Origin: CAYLMM01 sp964384825
GTDB taxonomy: Bacteria; Krumholzibacteriota; Krumholzibacteriia; LZORAL124-64-63
Assembly (NCBI GenBank): GCA_964384825.1
Contig: CAYLMM010000090.1
Location: 1 to 6,678 of the forward strand
Direction: 5' to 3'
Length of the DNA: 6,678 bases
The notes beneath the pieces are model-generated. The model did no database searches. It saw nothing but the letters and a program-made list of their open reading frames with translations, and was not told where the DNA came from. Made by a program: the position numbers and the translations under genes. Positions 1-5,831 of the stretch are shown here, in pieces. Position 1 is the stretch's first letter; the number at the start of each line of letters is the position of its first letter.

Positions 1-2
1 GG

Positions 3-590
3 GCCCTCTACGGCGCCGCCCGCGGCGCCGCCCAGATGGTCAGCTACGAGGTGCCGCTGGGCCTCTCGGCCATCCCGGTGGTGATGGCCGTCGGATCGCT
101 GAACATGACCGACATCGTCATGGCCCAGCAGGGCGGCGTGCTGAACTGGTTCCTGCTGCGCAATCCGTTCATGTTCGCGGCCTTCTTCCTGTACTTCATC
201 GCCTCGGTCGCCGAGGTGAACCGCACGCCCTTCGATCTGCCGGAGACCGAATCGGAGCTGGTGGCCGGCTATCACACCGAGTACTCGGGCATGCGCTGGG
301 CCTTCTTCTTCCTGGCCGAGTACGCCAACCTGTTCCTGGTGTCCTGCATCGCCACGGTCCTGTTCCTGGGCGGATGGCAGCCGGTCTTCGGCCCGGTCTT
401 CGCCCCGGCCGCGGTGTTCCTGATCAAGGCGGTGCTGCTGGTGCTGGCGCAGATCTGGCTGCGCTGGACCCTGCCGCGATTGCGGGTCGATCAGCTGATG
501 TACGTCAGCTGGAAGGTCATGGTGCCTTTGACGCTGATCTGCGTCCTGGGCGCCGGCATCTGGATGATGGCGTCCGGCCGGATGGGCTGA
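3..590 (+). CDS. nuoH: NADH-quinone oxidoreductase subunit H (NuoH), 3' part
   Basis: NuoH is the membrane subunit of complex I at the junction with the peripheral arm, where it forms much of the quinone-access chamber. The reading frame is open from base 3 with no start in view, so the gene is cut by the left edge. The 195 visible residues are the C-terminal part of a family whose members are usually about 320-350 residues. The signature segment at 213-290 begins EVNRTPFDLPETESELVAGY and continues HTEYSGM; this acidic loop is the most conserved part of the family and lies next to the quinone site. Before it comes QMVSYEVPLGLS, another NuoH hallmark. About five hydrophobic segments are visible, and the protein ends soon after the last one, as is normal. 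The ATG at 36 is internal (Met in QMVSYE), not the start. Identification is by direct motif recognition and by the nuoI gene downstream. Confidence 0.97.
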   Translation, partial: ALYGAARGAAQMVSYEVPLGLSAIPVVMAVGSLNMTDIVMAQQGGVLNWFLLRNPFMFAAFFLYFIASVAEVNRTPFDLPETESELVAGYHTEYSGMRWAFFFLAEYANLFLVSCIATVLFLGGWQPVFGPVFAPAAVFLIKAVLLVLAQIWLRWTLPRLRVDQLMYVSWKVMVPLTLICVLGAGIWMMASGRMG

Positions 591-627
591 CGTCGCGAAC
601 CGAGGCGCAAAACGCCCGGAGCCGTCC

Positions 628-1200
628 ATGAGAAAGTATCTGAAGAACATCTACGAGGCGGTGTGGTCGGCCCTCAAGGGGATGCGGATCACCGCGCGGC
701 ACGTCGTGCGCAAGCCGGTGACGCTGCAGTATCCCGACGAGCGCTGGGTGCTGCCGGACCGGTTCCGCGGCTTCATCTACAACGACGTCGACCGCTGCGA
801 CGCCTGCCTGGGCTGCGCCAAGATCTGCCCGGTGGACTGCATCTACATCCGGACCACGGGCAAGGGCGTCGACCGGTTCATGTACCGCTACGCGATCGAC
901 TTCAACAAGTGCATCTGGTGCGGTCTCTGCACCACGGTCTGCCCGACCAACGCCTGCCAGCACAGCCACGACTACGACCACTCGCTCTATTCGCGGCAGG
1001 ATCTGGTCTACGAGTTCGTCGATCCGAAGCATCCGGTTCCGGCCAACAAGAGACGGCGCCTGGAACTGGGCTACTACGTGCCCAACGCCGACGAGGAGCT
1101 GCGCAAGATGGCGGCGAAGGACGCGGCGGCGAAGGATGCGTCCGAGAAGGCCGCGGCCGACGATGCGAAGGACGCTCCGACCGAAGGGAAGGGTGAGTGA
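628..1200 (+). CDS. nuoI: NADH-quinone oxidoreductase subunit I (NuoI), 2x[4Fe-4S] ferredoxin-like
   Basis: NuoI is a peripheral-arm subunit on the cytoplasmic side that carries the two 4Fe-4S clusters (N6a and N6b) feeding electrons towards the last cluster before quinone. The 190-residue product has both cluster motifs: CDACLGCAKICP with Cys57, 60, 63 and 67, and CIWCGLCTTVCP with Cys95, 98, 101 and 105. As in two-cluster ferredoxins, the fourth Cys of each motif probably ligates the other cluster. The N-terminal region (residues 1-35) matches the amphipathic part that contacts the membrane arm, and YSRQDLVYEF (121-130) is the usual conserved element after the second motif. The start is ATG with GGAG at 618-621, 6 nt upstream. 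From about residue 158 there is a low-complexity tail rich in Ala, Lys, Asp and Glu, beyond the usual family core. The gene lies 37 nt after nuoH and 1 nt before nuoJ. Confidence 0.98.
   Translation: MRKYLKNIYEAVWSALKGMRITARHVVRKPVTLQYPDERWVLPDRFRGFIYNDVDRCDACLGCAKICPVDCIYIRTTGKGVDRFMYRYAIDFNKCIWCGLCTTVCPTNACQHSHDYDHSLYSRQDLVYEFVDPKHPVPANKRRRLELGYYVPNADEELRKMAAKDAAAKDASEKAAADDAKDAPTEGKGE
1189..1193 (+). promoter_or_regulatory. Ribosome binding site for nuoJ
   Basis: AAGGG lies 8 nt before the ATG at 1202, inside the last codons of nuoI. It supports that start over the upstream in-frame ATG at 1136, which would put 22 arginine/proline-rich codons inside nuoI. It also fits better than the in-frame GTG at 1193, which overlaps this site. 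Confidence 0.7.
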
Positions 1201-1201
1201 G

Positions 1202-1774
1202 ATGGCGGGGGACCTGGTCTTCTATCTGCTCGCGCTGGTGACGGTGCTCTCGGGATTCTTCGTGGTCTTCAGCCGCAACGTCGTGCACGCCGGCTTCGCC
1301 CTGCTGTTCACGCTCTTCGGGGTGGCCGGCCTCTACGCCCAACTCGGCGCCGACTTTCTGGCCGTCACCCAGGTGATCGTCTACATCGGCGGCATCCTGG
1401 TGCTGATCCTCTTCGCGGTGATGATGACGCGCATGCCCTCGCGGCATCGCCGGCGCCGGGGAGTGGACCGCTACGTTCCGGCCGGCATCTTCTCGCTGCT
1501 GCTCTTCGCCCTGCTCTACATGGTCGTGACCGGGACCGACTGGCCGGCCCGGATGCCCGGCGAGGCGCAGCCGACCACCGCCGAGATCGGGGTCAAGCTG
1601 ATGACCGACTACATCTTCCCCTTCGAATACGCCTCGCTGATCCTGCTGATGGCGATGATCGGCGCGGCCCTGATGATCCGCGAGAGCCGGCTGACCAAGG
1701 CCGGGCCCGCCGACGCGGCCGAAGCGGCCGAAGCCGGACCGCAGGCCGGTTCGGGAGAGGAGGATCCGTCGTGA
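1202..1774 (+). CDS. nuoJ: NADH-quinone oxidoreductase subunit J (NuoJ)
   Basis: NuoJ is a small membrane subunit linking the quinone-chamber region to the antiporter-like subunits; its third helix is part of the coupling machinery. The product from the chosen ATG is 190 residues and begins MAGDLVFYLLALVTVLSG, starting directly with the first membrane helix. Five hydrophobic segments can be seen: about 5-22, 28-46, 53-75, 92-110 and 139-159. The third contains the family hallmark QVIVYIGGILVLILFAVMM, with Tyr61 at the position of the helix distortion (pi-bulge) seen in complex I structures. An Arg-rich loop (RHRRRR, 81-86) follows it. The last 25 or so residues are an Ala/Glu-rich acidic tail ending GSGEEDPS. 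A longer in-frame ORF opens at 1136, but those codons overlap nuoI and encode no family sequence. The stop overlaps the nuoK start in a GTGA arrangement. Confidence 0.96.
   Translation: MAGDLVFYLLALVTVLSGFFVVFSRNVVHAGFALLFTLFGVAGLYAQLGADFLAVTQVIVYIGGILVLILFAVMMTRMPSRHRRRRGVDRYVPAGIFSLLLFALLYMVVTGTDWPARMPGEAQPTTAEIGVKLMTDYIFPFEYASLILLMAMIGAALMIRESRLTKAGPADAAEAAEAGPQAGSGEEDPS
1758..1763 (+). promoter_or_regulatory. Ribosome binding site for nuoK (GTG start)
   Basis: AGGAGG, a full Shine-Dalgarno core, lies 7 nt before the GTG at 1771, within the end of nuoJ. It selects this GTG over a second in-frame GTG at 1777, which would be 13 nt away. Confidence 0.85.
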
Positions 1775-2079
1775 CCGTGGGTCTGGAGCATTATCTGACC
1801 GTCGGGGCCGTGCTCTTCGCGCTGGGCGTCTACGCCGTGATGACCCGCCGCAACGCGGTCGCGCTGCTGATGGGTATCGAGCTGATGCTCAACGCCGCCA
1901 ACATCAACTTCGTCGCCTTCTCGCGCTACGTCGAGCACGGCGTGAACGGCCAGGTGACCGCGGCCTTCGTGATCGTCCTGGCCGCGGCCGAGGCCGCCGT
2001 CGGGTTGGCCATCATCCTGGCGATGTTCCGCAACTTCGGCACGGTGCACGTCGACGCCGTCAACCGACTGAAGCGATAA
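1771..2079 (+). CDS. nuoK: NADH-quinone oxidoreductase subunit K (NuoK)
   Basis: NuoK is a three-helix membrane subunit related to MrpC that contributes buried glutamates to the proton path of complex I. The 102-residue product has the usual family length. Three hydrophobic segments cover about residues 7-24, 28-50 and 61-86. The two conserved membrane glutamates are Glu37 in MGIELMLNAANINF and Glu74 in LAAAEAAVGLAI, corresponding to Glu36 and Glu72 of E. coli NuoK. The start is GTG, overlapping the nuoJ stop by 4 nt (GTGA), which suggests translational coupling. The C-terminal end, VHVDAVNRLKR, is typical of the family. nuoL follows after 16 nt. Confidence 0.98.
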   Translation: MTVGLEHYLTVGAVLFALGVYAVMTRRNAVALLMGIELMLNAANINFVAFSRYVEHGVNGQVTAAFVIVLAAAEAAVGLAIILAMFRNFGTVHVDAVNRLKR

Positions 2080-2095
2080 AGGGAGCCGATACGCG

Positions 2096-4279
2096 ATGAG
2101 CGAAACCGCCGTCATCCAGAGCGCGCTGGCGATCCTGCTGTTGCCGATCCTGTCGTACGTTCTGGTCTTCTTCTTCGGCGCGAAGCTGCCCCGCAAGGGC
2201 GACTGGCTGGCCACCGGGCTGCTGGGCGCGTCGTGGCTGCTGGCGCTGCGCGTGTTCGTGCATTTCTGGCGGGTCGCCGATCCCGGGCTGCGCATCCAGG
2301 CGGACATGACCTGGATCGATCTGGGCGAGTTCACCGCCCGGGCCGGCATCCTGGTCGACGGCATGACCGCGGTGATGCTGGTGGTCGTGACCACGATCAG
2401 CTTCCTGGTGCACCTGTTCTCGATCGGCTATATGCACGGCGACCGCCGCTACGAGCGCTACTTCGCGTTCCTGGGCTTCTTCACCTTCTCGATGCTGGGC
2501 ATCGTGCTGGCCAACAACCTGCTGTTCCTGTACGTGGGATGGGAGCTGGTGGGACTGTCCAGCTACCTGCTGATCGGGTTCTTCTTCGACAAGCCCGCGG
2601 CCGCGGCGGCCAACAAGAAGGCCTTCCTCACCAACCGGGTCGGGGACTTCGGCTTCCTGATCGGCATCCTGATCCTGTTCACCCACTACGGCACCTTCAA
2701 CTACCTCGAGCTCTTCGCCGGCGCGCAGGCCGCGCCGCTGGCCGGCGCCCTGATGACATGGGCGGGGATCGGGCTGTTCATGGGCTGCGTCGGCAAGTCG
2801 GCGCAGGCCCCGCTGCATATCTGGCTGCCCGACGCGATGGAGGGCCCGACGCCGGTCTCGGCCCTGATCCACGCCGCGACGATGGTGGCGGCCGGCGTCT
2901 ACATGGTGGCCCGCCTGCTGCCGCTCTTCGATCCGACCGCCCTGCTGGTGGTGGCCTATGTCGGCGCGATCACCGCCTTTCTGGCCGCGACCATCGCCGT
3001 GGTCAAGACCGACATCAAGAAGTCGCTGGCCTACTCGACCATCAGCCAGCTGGGCTACATGGTGACCGCCATCGGCGTCGGCGCCGCGGCGGCCGGCATG
3101 TTCCACCTCACGACCCACGCCTTCTTCAAGGCCCTGCTCTTCCTCGCGGCCGGCTCGGTGATCCACGCCGTCCACACCCAGGAGCTGCCGCTGATGGGCG
3201 GGCTGCGCCGCAAGATGCCCGTCACGTTCTGGACCTTCCTGATCGCGACCCTGGCCATCTCCGGGGTGCCGCTGTTCGCCGGCTTCTACAGCAAGGACGC
3301 CATCCTGGGCGGCGCGCTGGCCTTCGGCATGACCGAGGCCCACTACGTTCCGTTCATCCTGGCTTTGGCCGCGGCCGGATTCACCGCCTTCTACATGTTC
3401 CGGATGGTGTTTCTGGCGTTCACCGGCGAGCCGCGCGATCCCGAGCGCCACGCCCGCGCCCACGAGTCGCCCTGGACGATGACCGTGCCCCTGATGATCC
3501 TCGCCGCGCTGTCGATCTTCGCCGCCGGCTGGCAGGGACCGGCCGAGGGCTGGTTCGCCCGCTTCGTCGGCGACTACGACCTGCCCGCCATCGAGGCGGC
3601 CTACGGTCCGCACGACGTCGCCGCCGCGCCGGCCGGGGCCTCCGCCGACTACGCGGCCGTCGTCGCCGCCGCCGGAGCGCAGATCCCCGACCACGCCGGC
3701 CATCCGGCCGCCGGGGATCCGGACGACCACGGCGCGGCCGGAACCGCGGATCACGAGACGGCCGGGGCCGCGGATTCCCACGCCGCCCACGGCGCCCACG
3801 ACGACCACGACGTCCACCACCGGGCGCACGTGACGGCCATGATCCTGTCGATCGCCGTGGCGGGCCTGGGCATCCTGTTCGCCTGGCTCACCTACCGCCG
3901 CCGGGTCATCCACAGCGAGTCCTGGCAGGCGAGGCTGCCCGGAGTGCACCGGGTGTTGCAGGGCATGTACTTCTTCGACGAGTTCTACGAGGCCACCGTC
4001 TACCGCCTGACCCACGGGCTGGCCCGCCTGAGCGGCGCCTTCGACCGCATCGTGGTCGACGGCATCGTCAACGGCTTCGGCTGGCTGACCCGGCTCGCGA
4101 GCTGGATCAGCGGCCTTTTCGACAATCTCTTCGTGGACGGCCTGGTCAACGGCGTCGGCCACGTCATCCAGGGCGCCGGCGAAGGCATCCGGCGCTTCCA
4201 GACCGGCAGGGTGCAGACGTACCTGGTGTACGTCTGTTTCTCGATACTGCTTTTGATCTTCGTGTTCCGGGCCCTGTAG
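2096..4279 (+). CDS. nuoL: NADH-quinone oxidoreductase subunit L (NuoL), distal antiporter-like proton channel
   Basis: NuoL is the most distal proton-translocating subunit of the membrane arm and is related to MrpA-type antiporters. The product is 727 residues, longer than E. coli NuoL (613). The core is intact: NNLLFLYVGWELVGLSSYLL with Glu150 in the fifth-helix position, GKSAQAPLHIWLPDAMEGPT with Lys234 and the following PVSALIHAATMVAAG, then HAFFKALLFL with Lys345, and FAGFYSKDAIL with Lys400. These match the Glu144/Lys229/Lys399 pathway described for E. coli. Part of the extra length is an Ala/Gly/Asp/His-rich insert (about residues 501-578) between two late membrane helices. After the helix at 580-600 comes the amphipathic lateral-helix region, which here contains a repeated 18-residue unit, then QTGRVQTYLVYV and the final membrane anchor. 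The start is ATG with GGGAG at 2081-2085, 10 nt upstream. nuoM follows after 25 nt. Confidence 0.98.
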   Translation: MSETAVIQSALAILLLPILSYVLVFFFGAKLPRKGDWLATGLLGASWLLALRVFVHFWRVADPGLRIQADMTWIDLGEFTARAGILVDGMTAVMLVVVTTISFLVHLFSIGYMHGDRRYERYFAFLGFFTFSMLGIVLANNLLFLYVGWELVGLSSYLLIGFFFDKPAAAAANKKAFLTNRVGDFGFLIGILILFTHYGTFNYLELFAGAQAAPLAGALMTWAGIGLFMGCVGKSAQAPLHIWLPDAMEGPTPVSALIHAATMVAAGVYMVARLLPLFDPTALLVVAYVGAITAFLAATIAVVKTDIKKSLAYSTISQLGYMVTAIGVGAAAAGMFHLTTHAFFKALLFLAAGSVIHAVHTQELPLMGGLRRKMPVTFWTFLIATLAISGVPLFAGFYSKDAILGGALAFGMTEAHYVPFILALAAAGFTAFYMFRMVFLAFTGEPRDPERHARAHESPWTMTVPLMILAALSIFAAGWQGPAEGWFARFVGDYDLPAIEAAYGPHDVAAAPAGASADYAAVVAAAGAQIPDHAGHPAAGDPDDHGAAGTADHETAGAADSHAAHGAHDDHDVHHRAHVTAMILSIAVAGLGILFAWLTYRRRVIHSESWQARLPGVHRVLQGMYFFDEFYEATVYRLTHGLARLSGAFDRIVVDGIVNGFGWLTRLASWISGLFDNLFVDGLVNGVGHVIQGAGEGIRRFQTGRVQTYLVYVCFSILLLIFVFRAL
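3611..3829 (+). other. His-rich low-complexity insert in NuoL
   Basis: Residues 506-578 of NuoL contain 12 histidines in 73 positions, together with many Ala, Gly and Asp. They are densest at the end, in SHAAHGAHDDHDVHHRAH. The segment sits between the hydrophobic stretch at about 463-478 and the next membrane helix at 580-600. From known NuoL topology, the helix after it leads into the lateral helix on the cytoplasmic side, so this loop should face the periplasm. Metal or proton binding is only an inference. Confidence 0.75.
4028..4159 (+). repeat. Internal repeat within the NuoL lateral-helix region
   Basis: Two 54-nt units, at 4028-4081 and 4106-4159, encode LSGAFDRIVVDGIVNGFG (residues 645-662) and ISGLFDNLFVDGLVNGVG (671-688). 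They share 11 of 18 residues identically, most differences are conservative, and 39 of 54 bases match. The unit spacing is 26 codons. The shared core, FD..(V/F)VDG.VNG.G, resembles the single VDG-VNG motif I know from many NuoL C-termini. This looks like a duplicated helical unit within one protein, not a DNA-level mobile repeat. Confidence 0.75.
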
Positions 4280-4304
4280 GGACCACCCGAGAGGAGCGCA
4301 GTCA

Positions 4305-5801
4305 ATGGGTGACCACATTCTCTCCTGGATGACCTTTTTCCCGGTCATCGGCGCGGCGGCAATCTTGTTTCTGCCGTCCGAGCGCAAGGAGACCATCAAG
4401 ACGGTGGCCGCCGCCGCGGCCGCGGTGCCGCTGGTACTGGCGGTGCAGTTGTTCATGAACTTCGACCGGACCACCGCCGGTCTGCAGTTCGTGGAGCACT
4501 ACACCTGGATCAAGAGCTTCAACATCGAGTACTTCATGGCCGTCGACGGCCTGAGCGTGCCGATGGTGCTGCTGACGGCCTTCCTCTCGTTCCTGTGCAT
4601 CATCGCGTCCTGGGGCATCGACAAGGCCGTGAAGGGCTACTTCGCGCTGTTCCTTCTGCTGGAGACGGGCATGATGGGCGTCTTCTGCGCCCTGGACTTC
4701 TTCCTGTTCTACGTCTTCTGGGAAGTGATGCTGCTGCCGATGTACTTCCTGATCGGCATCTGGGGCGGGCCGCGCAAGGAGTACGCGGCGATCAAGTTCT
4801 TCCTCTACACGCTGGCCGGCTCGGTGCTGATGCTGCTGGCGATGATCGCCTTCTACTTCAACGTCCAGAACCCCGAGACCGGCGGCCACACCTTCAACAT
4901 GCTGCACATGATGGACCAGGCCAACCACGGCGGCATCCTGAACGTCAACTCGGTGCGCTTCATCATCTGGATGGGGCTGTTCATCGGCTTCGCCATCAAG
5001 GTGCCGATCTTCCCCTTCCACACGTGGCTGCCAGACGCCCACGTCGAGGCGCCGACGGCCGTCTCGGTCATCCTGGCCGGCGTGCTGCTGAAGATGGGCA
5101 CCTACGGCATCCTGCGGATCAGCTATCCGATGCTGCCGGACCAGGCGACGAACTTCATGGTGCCGATGGCGATCCTGGGGGCGATCAACATCCTCTACGG
5201 CGCGTTCTGCGCGATGGCGCAGTCGGACATGAAGAAGCTGGTGGCCTATTCCTCGGTCAGCCATATGGGCTACGTGCTGCTGGGGATGTCGTCGATGACC
5301 GTCGCGGGCATCAACGGCGCCGTCTTCCAGATGTTCAACCACGGCACCATCACGGCCATGCTCTTCCTCTGCGTCGGGGTGATCTACGACCGGGCCCACC
5401 ACCGCGAGATCAACGGCTTCGGCGGTCTCGGCCTGCAGATGCCCGTCTACACCTCGGTGTTCTCCTTCGCGCTCTTCGCCGCGCTGGGCCTGCCCGGCCT
5501 CTCGGGCTTCGTGAGCGAGATCATGGTCTTCATGGGCGCCTTCCCGGTGCACCGGACGATCACCATCATCAGCGCGCTGGGCGTGGTCATCGGCGCGGCC
5601 TACGTCCTGTGGATGCTGCAGAGGGTGTTCCTCGGCCCCAAACAGGCGAAATACGACGATCTGCCCGAGATCAACGCGCGCGAGCTGGCGACCCTGGTGC
5701 CGATCGGGGCGATCGTGCTGCTGCTCGGCGTCTATCCGATGCCGGTGCTGAATCTGATGAAGGTTTCGCTGAACCATCTGATCAAGGTCGTGGCGGGCTA
5801 G
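4305..5801 (+). CDS. nuoM: NADH-quinone oxidoreductase subunit M (NuoM), middle antiporter-like proton channel
   Basis: NuoM is the middle of the three antiporter-like proton channels, lying between NuoN and NuoL. The 498-residue product has normal length (E. coli about 509). The catalytic chain is complete: Glu140 in LFYVFWEVMLLPMYFLIG, Lys232 in FAIKVPIFPFHTWLPDAHVE, Lys263 in GVLLKMGTYG, and Glu405 in LSGFVSEIMVFMG. These correspond to Glu144, Lys234, Lys265 and Glu407 of E. coli NuoM. Conserved histidines appear in SSVSHMGYV (His320) and MFNHGTITAMLF (His346). AVDGLSVPMVLLTAFLS (79-95) is the usual third-helix signature. The start is ATG with GAGGAG at 4291-4296, 8 nt upstream. The final FLGP..... 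DLPEINARELATLVP segment is typical of the family C-terminus. I see no insertions or defects. Confidence 0.98.
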   Translation: MGDHILSWMTFFPVIGAAAILFLPSERKETIKTVAAAAAAVPLVLAVQLFMNFDRTTAGLQFVEHYTWIKSFNIEYFMAVDGLSVPMVLLTAFLSFLCIIASWGIDKAVKGYFALFLLLETGMMGVFCALDFFLFYVFWEVMLLPMYFLIGIWGGPRKEYAAIKFFLYTLAGSVLMLLAMIAFYFNVQNPETGGHTFNMLHMMDQANHGGILNVNSVRFIIWMGLFIGFAIKVPIFPFHTWLPDAHVEAPTAVSVILAGVLLKMGTYGILRISYPMLPDQATNFMVPMAILGAINILYGAFCAMAQSDMKKLVAYSSVSHMGYVLLGMSSMTVAGINGAVFQMFNHGTITAMLFLCVGVIYDRAHHREINGFGGLGLQMPVYTSVFSFALFAALGLPGLSGFVSEIMVFMGAFPVHRTITIISALGVVIGAAYVLWMLQRVFLGPKQAKYDDLPEINARELATLVPIGAIVLLLGVYPMPVLNLMKVSLNHLIKVVAG

Positions 5802-5818
5802 CCCGGCGGCCCCGGTTC

Positions 5819-5824
5819 AAGGAG
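5819..5824 (+). promoter_or_regulatory. Ribosome binding site for nuoN (TTG start)
   Basis: AAGGAG lies in the nuoM-nuoN gap, 7 nt before the TTG at 5832. This spacing is what identifies TTG as the start. The first in-frame ATG is at 6051, inside the conserved protein and 73 codons later. Confidence 0.82.
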
Positions 5825-5831
5825 TGTCCCG

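Noticed and set aside
12..32. Short direct repeat GGCGCCGCC (12-20 and 24-32)
   Set aside because: It encodes GAARGAA inside nuoH, matching the normal Ala-rich stretch before QMVSYE; a by-product of Ala/Gly codons in GC-rich DNA.
591..627. The 37-nt nuoH-nuoI gap as a possible promoter or attenuator
   Set aside because: No convincing -35/-10 pair or terminator hairpin with a T-run; only a ribosome binding site for nuoI is evident.
2233..4332. A 699-codon plus-strand frame overlapping nuoL in another phase
   Set aside because: The product is Arg/Gly/Pro-rich, typical of an out-of-phase reading of GC-rich coding DNA. nuoL in the correct frame is fully conserved.
2060..4474. An 804-codon open frame on the minus strand opposite nuoL
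   Set aside because: It is antisense to a clear nuoL. Its product is rich in His, Gln, Asp, Glu and Gly, as expected when codons for a hydrophobic protein in GC-rich DNA are read in reverse, and it has no recognisable domain.
4302..5777. A 491-codon open frame on the minus strand opposite nuoM
   Set aside because: Same antisense effect: low-complexity polar product with no family signature, lying wholly opposite a conserved gene.
5802..5831. GC-rich nuoM-nuoN gap as a possible terminator
   Set aside because: Only 30 nt, with no stable hairpin plus T-run, and nuoN follows directly with its own ribosome binding site.
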